DNA of 64,000 nucleotides from positions 1 through 64,000 of the forward strand of contig JAKBCH010000002.1 in assembly GCA_021808055.1 (NCBI GenBank). Reading direction: 5' to 3'. Shown here in pieces: positions 54,721 to 63,771 of this stretch. Position 1 is the first letter of the stretch. The number at the start of each line of letters is the position of its first letter. Made by a program: the position numbers and the translations under genes. The notes below the pieces were generated by a model that was not told where the DNA came from, ran no database searches, and saw only the letters and a list, made by a program, of their open reading frames with translations. Source of the stretch: Pseudomonadota bacterium (GTDB lineage: Bacteria; Pseudomonadota; Alphaproteobacteria; Acetobacterales; Acetobacteraceae).

Positions 54721-55593
54721 ATGCTGGTTATTTTCAACCCCGTAGCCGGGCGCAGGCGGGCGGCCGCGCTTTGGCGTGTGCTGGATCTGCTGGTGGAAAA
54801 CGGGGTGAAGCTGGAAGTGGCGGAAACCCAGTATGCTGGCCATGCCACCCTGCTGGCGCGAGAGGCCGCGGCGGATGGTGCGTTCATGGTGGTTGCTGCG
54901 GGCGGAGATGGCACCATCGCGGAGGTCGCGAACGGGCTGATCGGCTCGCCAACAGCGTTGGGCGTTATTCCGCTGGGCACGGCCAATGTGCTGGCGAAGG
55001 AATACGGGCTTTCCACCGCCCCGCGCGCCATCGCCAACGCGCTGGCCTATAAACGTTGCAAGCGGTTATGGCCGGGTGTGGCGCAATTGCGGGGGCAAAG
55101 CCATGCGTTCGTGCAGATGCTTGGGCTGGGGTTTGACGGCGCGGTGGTGAAGGGCGTGCAACCATTGCTCAAGCGGGCCATCGGCAAGGGGGCTTATGTC
55201 TGGCAGTCGCTGTGGGAATCAGTTGCGTATGATTTTCCGCCGGTGCGCTTATGCGTGGATGGCGTGACCCACCAGGCCGCCAGCGTGGTGGTGAGCAAGG
55301 GTCGGCTTTATGGTGGGCCGTACATGCTGGCACCGGACGCGCACCCGGAAGCACCGGGCTTTCAGGTGGTACTGTTTGAAAAGCCAGGCACGCTACCCGC
55401 ATTGCTTTCAGGTGCCGCATTGCCATTGGGGCTGCTGCCGCGCTGCCCTGGCGTGCGTGTTATCGCTGGCAGCCATGTGGAATTTACCTCAGCAGGCGGG
55501 GCCATTCTCACCCAGGCGGATGGCGATGCGCTGGCCTTCACGCCTTGCGGGGTGGTGAGTGCTGAAGCCCCGATTTCCCTGGTGGTGGGTTGA
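54721..55593 (+). CDS. Diacylglycerol kinase-family lipid kinase (YegS/LCB5 type)
   Basis: 290 residues starting directly at the first strand MLVIFNPVAGRRR, with the nucleotide-binding GGDGT (residues 61-65) and IPLGTANVLAKE. The family phosphorylates diacylglycerol, sphingosine-type or related lipids. It is divergent from the PlcP/GT4 pair across the PHO-like array. If PlcP makes diacylglycerol, this kinase could return part of it to phosphatidate, or act on another lipid. mdh follows after 70 bp. Confidence 0.88.
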   Translation: MLVIFNPVAGRRRAAALWRVLDLLVENGVKLEVAETQYAGHATLLAREAAADGAFMVVAAGGDGTIAEVANGLIGSPTALGVIPLGTANVLAKEYGLSTAPRAIANALAYKRCKRLWPGVAQLRGQSHAFVQMLGLGFDGAVVKGVQPLLKRAIGKGAYVWQSLWESVAYDFPPVRLCVDGVTHQAASVVVSKGRLYGGPYMLAPDAHPEAPGFQVVLFEKPGTLPALLSGAALPLGLLPRCPGVRVIAGSHVEFTSAGGAILTQADGDALAFTPCGVVSAEAPISLVVG

Positions 55594-55663
55594 GCCAGGC
55601 AGGGGTTGACGGTGTAGGCCAAGCTTCTATGGAAAATCTGCCCTCAAAGAAGGAGAATAACAG

Positions 55664-56644
55664 ATGAAATCCCCCGTGCGCGTGGCTGTTACCGGCGCTG
55701 CTGGCCAGATCGGCTATGCTATTCTGTTCCGTATCGCCAATGGCGATCTGCTCGGCAAGGATACGCCGGTTATGTTGAACCTCCTGGATTTGCCGCAGGC
55801 GCAGAAGGCGTTGAACGGCGTGATCATGGAACTGAACGATTGCGCCTTTCCGCTGCTCGCGGGCGTTACCCCGACTGACGATCCGAACGTGGCGTTCAAG
55901 GATGTGGATATCGCCATCCTCATTGGCTCGCGTCCGCGCGGCCCAGGCATGGAGCGCCGCGATCTGCTGGCCGCCAATGCCGAGATCTTCAAGGTTCAGG
56001 GCAAGGCGCTGAACGACCACGCCAAGCGCGACGTGAAGGTGCTGGTGGTCGGCAACCCGGCCAACACCAACGCTTACATCGCCATGAATTCGGCACCTGA
56101 TCTGCCGAAGGAAAACTTCACCGCCATGCTGCGGCTGGACCATAACCGTGCGGTTTCCATGCTGGCTGAAAAAGCTGGCGTGGCGGTGAAAGATGTGGAG
56201 AAGGTTGCCGTCTGGGGCAATCATTCCCCCACCATGTATGCCGATTACCGCTTCGCCACCGCCGGCGGCAAGAAGCTGGCCGAGATGATCAACGACGAGG
56301 ATTGGTACCGCAACACCTATCTCGCCGCCGTCGGCAAGCGCGGTGCCGCCATCATCGAGGCGCGCGGGCTTTCCTCCGCGGCCTCTGCCGCCAATGCCGC
56401 CATCGACCATGTGCGGGACTGGGTTTTGGGCACCAACGGCAAATGGGTTTCCATGGGCGTCGCGTCGGATGGCTCCTACGGCATCCCCAAAGGTGTGATG
56501 TTTGGTGTGCCGGTGACCTGTGAGAGCGGCAAATATCACCGCGTCGAGGGGCTGCCTGTGGATGAGTTTTCCAAATCCCGTATGGACCACACGCTGAATG
56601 AGCTGCTGGAAGAGCAGGCCGCCGTGGCCGATTTATTGAAGTAA
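55664..56644 (+). CDS. mdh: Malate dehydrogenase, cytosolic-like type
   Basis: 326 residues with the NAD-binding [21 protein letters not shown], the substrate arginines in [15 protein letters not shown] and the catalytic His in [13 protein letters not shown]. This is the GAAGQI-type MDH found in betaproteobacteria, actinobacteria and eukaryotic cytosol, not the LDH-like MDH that most alphaproteobacteria carry beside sucCD. It has a strong AAGGAG Shine-Dalgarno. A GC-rich hairpin without a T-run lies in the 51-bp gap before hyfB, so read-through into hyf is possible. Confidence 0.95.
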   Translation: MKSPVRVAVTGAAGQIGYAILFRIANGDLLGKDTPVMLNLLDLPQAQKALNGVIMELNDCAFPLLAGVTPTDDPNVAFKDVDIAILIGSRPRGPGMERRDLLAANAEIFKVQGKALNDHAKRDVKVLVVGNPANTNAYIAMNSAPDLPKENFTAMLRLDHNRAVSMLAEKAGVAVKDVEKVAVWGNHSPTMYADYRFATAGGKKLAEMINDEDWYRNTYLAAVGKRGAAIIEARGLSSAASAANAAIDHVRDWVLGTNGKWVSMGVASDGSYGIPKGVMFGVPVTCESGKYHRVEGLPVDEFSKSRMDHTLNELLEEQAAVADLLK

Positions 56645-56695
56645 GCGGCTCGCCGCCCGATGGCGGCGCGGCGAGGGGTTTGCTAGGGGGGGAGT

Positions 56696-58360
56696 GTGGG
56701 AACTTCCTTCGGTCTGATGTTCGGCTTGCCGGGGCAGGGGATGCATTTGCATCTCGATGCCTTGTCTCTGCTGTTTGGCTGCATTTTGTTGCCCCAGACC
56801 GTGGCGGCGGCGCTGGCGGGGATGCGCGGCTCAGTTCCGTTCTGGGGCTTTGTGCTCGGCATGGTGCTGACGCTGCTGGCGGGCGATGCCTTCACGCTGA
56901 TCCTCGGGTTCGAGCTGATGAGTGCGGCCTCCTGGCTCTTGGTGATGCAGGGTGACACCAAGCCCGCGACGCTTTATGCCGGAGTGGCGGTTTTCTCTGC
57001 CGCCTGCCTCATCCCCGCGATGTTTCTGCCCGCCTCCTCGCTGGCCTTTGTGCTGGTGGCGCTTGGTGCCGGGGCCAAGGCGGGGCTCGCCCCTTTGCAT
57101 AGCTGGCTGCCGCGTGCCCACCCGGCACCCCCTGCCGGGGTTTCGGCGCTGATGTCCGGCGGCATGGTGAAAGTGGCACTTTATGTGCTTATTCGTTACG
57201 CTTTTGTGATTCTGGCCCCGGTGCAGCAGCCCTGGTGGGGGGCGGCGCTGGCGGCGGCGGGCGCGCTTTCGGTGCTCATCGGCGCGTTGCGGGCGGTGCT
57301 GGAGGTGGAGCTGAAAACGCTTCTAGCCTGTTCCACGGTGGAATATGTGGGTCTCATTGCCATGGGTCTGGGACTCGCCCTTTATGCCAAGGCCATTGGC
57401 GATGCCGAGCTTTCCGGCCTGGCGTTGCAGGCGGCTTTGCTATGCGCGGTGGCGCATGGGCTGTTTAAACCGCTTTTGTTCATCGGCGCGGGGGAGGTGA
57501 AGCACGCCACCGGCACCACCTCGCTAAACTGGCTGGGCGGCATGATGCGCGGGATGCCCCGCCTCGGGGCGTTGATGCTATTGGGCGCTGCGGGAATGGC
57601 GGCATTGCCTCTGGGGCCGGGTTTTGCCCCGGAATTTTTGCTGTTTCACGCGGCCATCGGCGCGGCTTCCACCGGCGGCATTCTGGCGCGTATTGGGTTT
57701 TCGGCCCTGCTGGCGGTGCTGGGCATTGGGGCGGCGCTGGCGTTGGCGGTTGCGGTGCGGCTCATCGGGCTGGGGTTTCTGGGCAGGCCCCGCAGCCTGC
57801 ACGCGGCGGCGGCTGAGGATGCAAGGCGGGGCCCGTTTCTGGCCATGGCGCTGCTGGGCGTGTGCTGTGTGCCCCTGGCCCTGGTGCCGGGGCTTATTCT
57901 GGACCTGCTAAACCCGGTAATTATGCTGCTGGCCCCCGCGGCGCAAACCCCGCCTTTGGCTTATGCGCCGATCACTTTGCTGGTTCTGGCCGGGATTGCC
58001 GCCCTGGCCGCCGGGTTCGCGCAAACGCGCTTGGGTGTACGCGGCTTGCGGGAGGTTCCGGCCTGGAATGGCGGGTTTGGCCGCCCGCCGGCCTGGTTAC
58101 CCTTTGGTGACCCGCACACCCAGCCCAGCGCCACCGGCTTTGCCGAGCCGATTATGCGCGTGTTGGGCAAGGGGCTGTTGGGCACGGCCATGACAGACCC
58201 GGCAGAGCGGTTTCTGCTCACCCCGCTGTTCCGGCTGCAAACAAAGTTGATCCGCCTGGCCGAACGTGTGCGCCGCGCTACCATCCGCGAGCGCCTGGCC
58301 TTTGTGTTTGCGGTGCTGGTGGCGTTTCTGCTGGCCCTTGGGCTGGGGCAAGGGGGCTGA
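56696..58360 (+). CDS. hyfB: Hydrogenase-4/complex I-like antiporter subunit HyfB
   Basis: 554 residues with about 14 membrane helices of the NuoL/M/N antiporter fold. The proton-path residues are visible: Glu in LILGFELMSAASW, Lys in AGAKAGLAPLHSWLPRAHP and His/Lys in AVAHGLFKPLLFIGAGEV. The tail (GFGRPPAWLPFGDPHTQPSA) is specific to HyfB/HycC-type subunits. It would pump ions in a membrane complex with HyfC, HyfE, HyfF and HyfG. The GTG start at 56696 follows a purine-rich Shine-Dalgarno. It is the first gene of the hyf cluster. Confidence 0.9.
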   Translation: MGTSFGLMFGLPGQGMHLHLDALSLLFGCILLPQTVAAALAGMRGSVPFWGFVLGMVLTLLAGDAFTLILGFELMSAASWLLVMQGDTKPATLYAGVAVFSAACLIPAMFLPASSLAFVLVALGAGAKAGLAPLHSWLPRAHPAPPAGVSALMSGGMVKVALYVLIRYAFVILAPVQQPWWGAALAAAGALSVLIGALRAVLEVELKTLLACSTVEYVGLIAMGLGLALYAKAIGDAELSGLALQAALLCAVAHGLFKPLLFIGAGEVKHATGTTSLNWLGGMMRGMPRLGALMLLGAAGMAALPLGPGFAPEFLLFHAAIGAASTGGILARIGFSALLAVLGIGAALALAVAVRLIGLGFLGRPRSLHAAAAEDARRGPFLAMALLGVCCVPLALVPGLILDLLNPVIMLLAPAAQTPPLAYAPITLLVLAGIAALAAGFAQTRLGVRGLREVPAWNGGFGRPPAWLPFGDPHTQPSATGFAEPIMRVLGKGLLGTAMTDPAERFLLTPLFRLQTKLIRLAERVRRATIRERLAFVFAVLVAFLLALGLGQGG

Positions 58361-58364
58361 GGAT

Positions 58365-59327
58365 ATGTTGGCCTTTGCCCTGGCTTTCATCGCTACCGCC
58401 CTGCATATTGCGCTCTGCTTCGCGGGTGCCCCGCTGCTCACCGGCATTGTGAACAAGCTGCGTGCCTGGTTGCTGGGGCGGCGCGGGCCGCCTGTGCTGC
58501 AACCCTATCTGCATCTGGCCAAGCTACTGCGCAAAACCACCTTGCTGCCGGACACGGCGACGGAGCTGTTCATCCTCTGGCCGCTTGGGGTGTTTCTGGC
58601 CATTGCTGTGGCCACCATGCTCATCCCCGGTTTCGCCACCGGTATGCTCACCGCGGATGCGGGGGATTACATCACCATTGTCGGTCTGTTTGCTTTGGCC
58701 CGGACCGCCACCATGCTGGGCGGGCTGGAAACCGGTTTTGGCTTTGGCGGGGCCGGTGTCGCGCGCGAGGCTTTGTTTGGCCTGTTCGCCGAGGGCGCGC
58801 TGCTGGTGGTGCTGCTGGCCTTCGCGCTGCTGGCGCAGGATACCAGCCTGGACGGCATCGCCACCGCGTTCCGCAGCGCGCATATCGGCATTTCCGTCTC
58901 GCTCGGCTTTGCGCTGGCGGCGATGCTTGCCGTGGCGCTGACTGAAACCGGGCGTATCCCCACCGACAACCCTGCCGGTCATCTGGAACTCGCGATGGTG
59001 CATGAGGCGATGGTGCTGGAATATTCCGGGCGGTTGCTGGCGTTGATTGATTACGCCGCGATGTTGCGGCTGCTGGCCTGGATGAACCTTATCGGCACCA
59101 TCTTCCTGCCCTTCGGCATGGCCCGGGCCGCGGCAATTCTCTCCTGGCCTGGCGGGCTGCTGCTGTGGGCGGGCAAGCTCGCGGTGATGGCGGTGGCCCT
59201 CTCGGTGTTTGAGGTGTCGCGCGCCAAGATGCGGGTGTTCCGGGTGCCAGAGTTTCTGGGTGCGGCGCTGTTGCTGGGCATGTTGGCCGGGGTGTTCCTG
59301 TTTGTCGCGGCGAGGATCGGCGCATGA
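58365..59327 (+). CDS. hyfC: NuoH-like membrane anchor subunit HyfC
   Basis: 320 residues with eight membrane helices. The segment GRRGPPVLQPYLHLAKLLRK and the glutamates in ETGRIPTDNPAGHLELAMVH, then EAMVLEYSG are diagnostic for the NuoH/HycD/HyfC family, which joins the membrane arm to the catalytic module. In complex I this subunit lines the quinone site. The start at 58365 follows hyfB by 4 bp; the stop overlaps hyfE (ATGA). Confidence 0.92.
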   Translation: MLAFALAFIATALHIALCFAGAPLLTGIVNKLRAWLLGRRGPPVLQPYLHLAKLLRKTTLLPDTATELFILWPLGVFLAIAVATMLIPGFATGMLTADAGDYITIVGLFALARTATMLGGLETGFGFGGAGVAREALFGLFAEGALLVVLLAFALLAQDTSLDGIATAFRSAHIGISVSLGFALAAMLAVALTETGRIPTDNPAGHLELAMVHEAMVLEYSGRLLALIDYAAMLRLLAWMNLIGTIFLPFGMARAAAILSWPGGLLLWAGKLAVMAVALSVFEVSRAKMRVFRVPEFLGAALLLGMLAGVFLFVAARIGA

Positions 59328-59983
59328 GCCTCACCTTCTCGCTGGCGCATCTCCTGGGTGGCATCATTCTGCTCTGCGCGTTTTTGCAACTTTCGCAGCG
59401 GCGGCTGGCGGCGATGATCACGCTGTATCAAACGGAAGCCCTGGTGCTGGCGGCGGCGGCCTTCTGGCAGGGCTATGCGCAAGCTGAGCTTACTCTCTAC
59501 CTCACCGGCATCATCACCTTCGCGCTGAAAGCGGTGCTGCTGCCCTGGGGCCTAAGGCAGATTATGCTGCGCTTTAACATGCTGCGCGCGGTGGAAACCG
59601 CCTTGCCGATGGCGGTTTCGATGATCCTCGGCCTGGCGCTGATCGGCATCGCCGTGCTGGTGGTGCTGCCGGTGACGATGAACGCCATCTCCCTCACGCG
59701 GGAGGATCTGGCCATTGCGCTTTCCGTGGTGCTGCTGGGGCTGCTTTTGATGATCGTGCGGCGCAATGCGCTGGCGCAGATTATCGGGTTTCTCTCCATG
59801 GAAAACGGGCTGGTGCTGGCGGCGATCGGGATGCCGGGAATGCCCTTCGTGGCGGAATTTTCGGTGGCGTTGCTGGTGTTGCTGGCGTTTCTGGTGGTGG
59901 GCGTATTCCTGTTCCGTATTCGCGAGCATTTCGACACGCTGGATATGTCCGGGCTTGAAGACATCGAAAGGCGGGGGCGGTGA
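59324..59983 (+). CDS. hyfE: Hydrogenase-4 membrane subunit HyfE
   Basis: 219 residues with about six membrane helices. The C-terminal half resembles NuoK (RRNALAQIIGFLSMENGLVL with the membrane Glu), as in HyfE. It would form part of the ion-translocating arm. It overlaps hyfC by 4 bases and the GTG start of hyfF by 4 bases. Confidence 0.9.
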   Translation: MSLTFSLAHLLGGIILLCAFLQLSQRRLAAMITLYQTEALVLAAAAFWQGYAQAELTLYLTGIITFALKAVLLPWGLRQIMLRFNMLRAVETALPMAVSMILGLALIGIAVLVVLPVTMNAISLTREDLAIALSVVLLGLLLMIVRRNALAQIIGFLSMENGLVLAAIGMPGMPFVAEFSVALLVLLAFLVVGVFLFRIREHFDTLDMSGLEDIERRGR

Positions 59984-61431
59984 ATTTCGCGTCTCTTGCC
60001 ATCGCGCTGCCGTTTTTGGCGGCGGTTTTGCTGGGGCTTTTGGCCGCGCCGCGCCAGGGTGCCATTGCCAATGCGGCGGCAAGTGCGGCCCTGTTTGTGC
60101 TCACTCTGGCGGTGTTCTGGGGTCATGGCACGGGGCTGGTGGCGGTGGATGCGCTGGGTGCGTTGTTTGGCATAGTCACCGGGTTTGTGGGGCTTTCGGC
60201 CTCGTTGGTGAATATCGGTTACGTCAGCGCCGATGCGGCGCGGATGCCCGCACGGCGCTGGCGGCTTTACCATGCGTTGTTCCAGGTGGTGCTGGGGGCG
60301 AGCCTGCTGGGGCTGTATGCCGATAATATCGGGCTGCTCTGGGCGGCGATGGAAGGCGGCACCATCGCCATGACGGTTGGGGTAAGCCTCTACCGCACGC
60401 CAACCGGGCTGGAAGCCGCGTGGAAATATTTCATCTTGGGCGGTGTGGGCATTGGGCTCGCTCTGTTCGGTACCATGCTGGTTTACCTGGCTGCACAGCC
60501 CGCTTTGGGGCCGGGTTTCGCGGCGATGAGCTTTGCCGCACTTTCAGCCCATGCCGCGCATATGGATGGCGCGTTGCTCACCCTGGCCTTCGTGTTCATC
60601 CTGTTCGGCTACGGCACCAAGGCCGCCTTGGTGCCGCTGCATGGCTGGCTGCCGGATGCTTATGCCGAAGGCCCGGCACCGCTCACCACCGCCCTTTCCG
60701 GCTTGCTGATCAACGTGGCGCTGCTGGCGATTCTGCGCTTCCGGCATCTGCTGGAAGCCAATGCCACCCATGGCGGCATGGCCATGCGGCCGGGGCCGTT
60801 TCTGCTCACGCTGGGGCTGGCCTCGCTGTTTCTGGCGGCGTTTTCATTCTACCGCAGGCGGGATGCGCGGCGGTTTTTTGGCTTCTCCTCGATTGAGCAA
60901 TCCGGCATCTCGGCGTTTGCGTTTGGCATTGGCGGCCCGGCGGCGATCTTCGGCGGGCTACTGCATATGCTGTTGCACACGCTGCTGAAATCCGGGCTGT
61001 TTCTGGCGTTGATCCGTGCCGCCAGCCTGCGCGGCTCGGCAGCACCGGGCCATTACGGGTTTTCGCATCTGCGCGGCTTCTTGCGGGCAAATAAATATGT
61101 GGGCTGGCTGCTGGCGGCTTGCATTTTTGCGCTTACCGGCCTGCCGCCTTCGGGGCTTTTCGTCAGCGAGTTCATCATCATCAGCCAGACGATCCAGCGA
61201 AACCCGTATATGTCTCTGCCGCTGGGGCTGGGGATGCTACTTTGCGCGGTGGCGATTTTGCGGAATATCGGGCCGTTGCTGTTTGCCCCAGCCCCGTTTG
61301 AAAAACCCAAACCCGCCGGGCGCGGCATTTGGCTGGTCGCGGCGCATTTGGGGCTGGTGTTTCTGGTGGCATTCGCCATGCCGGGCCCACTGGTGCATCT
61401 GCTCTCCCACGCCGCAGAGGTGTTGCGATGA
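59980..61431 (+). CDS. hyfF: Antiporter-like subunit HyfF
   Basis: 483 residues of the NuoL/M/N fold. Key membrane residues are Glu in LLWAAMEGGTIAMTVGVSLY, Lys in GTKAALVPLHGWLPDAYAEG and His/Lys in LLHMLLHTLLKSGLFLALIRA-like sequence (short form: LLHTLLKSGLF). It is the second ion-pumping subunit of the cluster, which thus keeps two antiporter-type modules. A GTG start overlaps the hyfE stop and the end overlaps hyfG (ATGA). Confidence 0.9.
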   Translation: MNFASLAIALPFLAAVLLGLLAAPRQGAIANAAASAALFVLTLAVFWGHGTGLVAVDALGALFGIVTGFVGLSASLVNIGYVSADAARMPARRWRLYHALFQVVLGASLLGLYADNIGLLWAAMEGGTIAMTVGVSLYRTPTGLEAAWKYFILGGVGIGLALFGTMLVYLAAQPALGPGFAAMSFAALSAHAAHMDGALLTLAFVFILFGYGTKAALVPLHGWLPDAYAEGPAPLTTALSGLLINVALLAILRFRHLLEANATHGGMAMRPGPFLLTLGLASLFLAAFSFYRRRDARRFFGFSSIEQSGISAFAFGIGGPAAIFGGLLHMLLHTLLKSGLFLALIRAASLRGSAAPGHYGFSHLRGFLRANKYVGWLLAACIFALTGLPPSGLFVSEFIIISQTIQRNPYMSLPLGLGMLLCAVAILRNIGPLLFAPAPFEKPKPAGRGIWLVAAHLGLVFLVAFAMPGPLVHLLSHAAEVLR

Positions 61432-62795
61432 AATTACTCACCCAGGAAGCCTGGGCCGCGTATCAAGGCCATTTCATCGCGCTCTGGACGGACGCCACCT
61501 GCGCCTATGCGCTTTATGAGCCGGGCGAGCTGGTGGCGGTGGAATTGCGAGACGGCGCGTATCCGGCGCTCTCTTGCCCCGGCGCCAACTGGTTCCAGCG
61601 TTTGGCGAAAGATTTGAACGGCCATATTGCCACCGGCTTTGCCGATACCCGCACGGCAATTGAGCATTTCCGTGAGCCGGATGGCCGCGCGGCGTGGCCG
61701 GACTTCAAAGCCCCGCATGTGGAGGGCGTGCATCAGGTGGCGGTGGGGCCGATCCATGCTGGGATCATCGAACCGGGGCATTTCCGGTTCTCAGTGGTGG
61801 GGGAGCGGGTGCTGAAGCTGGAAGCCAGGCTTGGCTACGCGCATAAAGGCACGCTGGGGTTGATGCGCGGCAAATCTGCCAGGCAGGCGGCGCGCTATGC
61901 GGCGCGTGTTTCAGGTGATGCCACGGTGGCGCATTCAATCGCCTTTGCCCGTGCGGCGGAGGCGGCTTTGGGAATGGAAGCACCCGAACGCGCCGTTTAT
62001 TTGCGCGCGTTGATGGCGGAGATTGAGCGGCTGGCCAACCACACCAGCGATATTGGCGCGATGGCGGGCGATGCCGGGTTCGCCTTTCTGGATTCCCGCT
62101 TTGCCTTGATGCGCGAATATCTTTGCGCCGCCGCGCAAGCTGCGTTTGGCCACCGGCTGATGATGGATATCGTGGTGCCGGGCGGTGTGGCGGGAGATAT
62201 CGCCGAGGGCGGGACGGAGGCGATTGAGGATGCACTGGACGCGCTGGAGCGCGAGTTGCCGAGCTTAATGCGCGTGTTTGAGGATTACGCCAGCCTGCAA
62301 GACCGTGTGGTGGGCACCGGCATTGTTCCGCCCGCGCTGGCGGCTTCGTATAACGCGGGCGGGTATGTGGGCCGTGCCTCAGGCCAGGGTGGCGATGCGC
62401 GGCTGGTGCCGGGTTATCCACCGTATCAGGCGTTGGGCCTTTCCGTCCCGGTGGCGCAAGAGGGCGATGTGGCGGCGCGGATAAAAATAAGGCTGGAGGA
62501 GATCCCCGAGAGCATCCGGCTGACGCGCGACATTTTGGCGGTCTTGCCGCAAGGCCCGGTGGCGCTGGCCCCGCCAGCTTCCAGCGGTATGGGCTTGGGC
62601 GTGGCGGAGAGTTTCCGCGGCCCGGTGTGGCATTGGTTGAACATCGATAACGGGCTGATCCAGGGCGCCTTCGTGGCGGACGCCAGCACGCTGCATTGGC
62701 CGTTGCTGGAACACGCCGCCACCACCGCCATTCTCGCGGATTTCCCGTTGATCAATAAATCGATCAACGGGTCTTACTCAGGCGTGGATTTGTAA
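61428..62795 (+). CDS. HyfG-like large subunit lacking Ni-Fe ligands
   Basis: 455 residues resembling the HycE/HyfG large subunit (NuoC-like N-terminus up to about 110, then NuoD-like: GVHQVAVGPIHAGIIEPGHF, then KLEARLGYAHKG). In real [NiFe] hydrogenases four cysteines hold the metals, in RxCGxC and DPCxxC. Here the first site reads RVSGDA (160-165) and the second NGSYSG (447-452), so all four are lost. It cannot be a hydrogenase and instead fits the energy-converting hydrogenase-related (Ehr) group, for which a quinone or other electron partner has been proposed. No HyfI/NuoB-like small-subunit gene follows. Confidence 0.85.
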   Translation: MKLLTQEAWAAYQGHFIALWTDATCAYALYEPGELVAVELRDGAYPALSCPGANWFQRLAKDLNGHIATGFADTRTAIEHFREPDGRAAWPDFKAPHVEGVHQVAVGPIHAGIIEPGHFRFSVVGERVLKLEARLGYAHKGTLGLMRGKSARQAARYAARVSGDATVAHSIAFARAAEAALGMEAPERAVYLRALMAEIERLANHTSDIGAMAGDAGFAFLDSRFALMREYLCAAAQAAFGHRLMMDIVVPGGVAGDIAEGGTEAIEDALDALERELPSLMRVFEDYASLQDRVVGTGIVPPALAASYNAGGYVGRASGQGGDARLVPGYPPYQALGLSVPVAQEGDVAARIKIRLEEIPESIRLTRDILAVLPQGPVALAPPASSGMGLGVAESFRGPVWHWLNIDNGLIQGAFVADASTLHWPLLEHAATTAILADFPLINKSINGSYSGVDL

Positions 62796-62800
62796 GGCGA

Positions 62801-63733
62801 TTACGCCCGCACGATGGATTGTGAATAAAGTGCGGTGCCGTAGGAATCGACGAAAGACCAGTCTAGCTGCTTGCCGGAAAGCCGTGCGGCCATGAAGCCG
62901 TGGGAGCCGGAGGCGAAACCGCCCCGCGCGGCGGGTTCGGGCTGGTAGGTTTCGGAGCCGGCTCCGGTGCAGACATAAGAGATGTTATCCATCTTCACCG
63001 CCTGCAAAATATGGTCGTGCCCGCAAACATAGAGCGGCACGTTATGTTTTTGCAGGATGGGGTTTAGCCGGGCGATGAGGTCCGGCTGGTCGTGGTCGTA
63101 GCCATCAGCATCATCCTGCGCGGTGTAGATGGGATGATGGCCAATCACGATGTTCCAATCCGCCGTGGAGGCGGCGAGTTTCGCATCCAGCCAGTCCAGC
63201 TGTTCCTGGCTATTCTGGCCCGCCACAGCGACGCGGGTGCCGTAATATTTTTTGATGAAGGGTGAGGTATCCAGGTAGTAAAACGCTGCACTGGCGCCGC
63301 CGGGCAGGGCCATGGTTTCCATGTAATAGCGCGCGGGAATTTGCCAGCGCGGGCTTTGCTTGGCGTAATCGAGCTGAGCCTGCACATTGCCGCGATAATC
63401 ATGGTTGCCGAGAATGACCTTCCATGGCGTTTGCAGCGAGGGTGCGGTGTATACGTTCTCAAACGAGGTTTGCCATTGCGGATCGGAGACGGAGTCTACC
63501 CCGTTTTCATAGAAATTATCGCCAACGGAAACGATGTGGTTGCTGCCGATTTGCTGCGCGGTGAGGCCCATTTGGTGCGCGACAGCGCGCTGGTGGTGGT
63601 AGCCATGCCGCCCCCAATCCCCCACCAGCAGGAAGGAAACCGAGGCATCCTGCGCGCTGGCCGGGCGGGCCAGGGCGGCGCCCGCGCCAAAAATGGCGGT
63701 GGTGGTAACAAATTCGCGGCGGGTAAGCTTCAT
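62801..63733 (-). CDS. Tat-exported acid-phosphatase-like metallophosphoesterase
   Basis: 310 residues with a twin-arginine signal (TRREFVTTTAIFGAGAALA). The purple-acid-phosphatase metal motifs are GDWGRHGYHHQ, GDNFYENG, GNHDY, GHHPIYT and GHDH, as in the type 5 (tartrate-resistant) group. It probably releases phosphate from organic esters in the periplasm or outside the cell. A PHO-box-like element lies 53 bp upstream. The gene is convergent with hyfG, 5 bp apart, and follows folC on the same strand. Confidence 0.88.
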   Translation of the reverse strand: MKLTRREFVTTTAIFGAGAALARPASAQDASVSFLLVGDWGRHGYHHQRAVAHQMGLTAQQIGSNHIVSVGDNFYENGVDSVSDPQWQTSFENVYTAPSLQTPWKVILGNHDYRGNVQAQLDYAKQSPRWQIPARYYMETMALPGGASAAFYYLDTSPFIKKYYGTRVAVAGQNSQEQLDWLDAKLAASTADWNIVIGHHPIYTAQDDADGYDHDQPDLIARLNPILQKHNVPLYVCGHDHILQAVKMDNISYVCTGAGSETYQPEPAARGGFASGSHGFMAARLSGKQLDWSFVDSYGTALYSQSIVRA

Positions 63734-63771
63734 AACGGCTCCTGATGAGTACCGGTGCCCTGTAGCAAGGG

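Noticed and set aside
55538..56590. 350-codon open frame antisense to mdh
   Set aside because: Shadow of a well-conserved enzyme; no motif of its own and no ribosome-binding site.
56645..56695. GC-rich hairpin between mdh and hyfB as an intrinsic terminator
   Set aside because: It has no T-run after the stem, so termination is doubtful; kept only as a remark in the mdh entry.
61428..62795. Functional [NiFe] hydrogenase large subunit
   Set aside because: All four metal-ligand cysteines are replaced, so hydrogen chemistry is ruled out despite the overall similarity.
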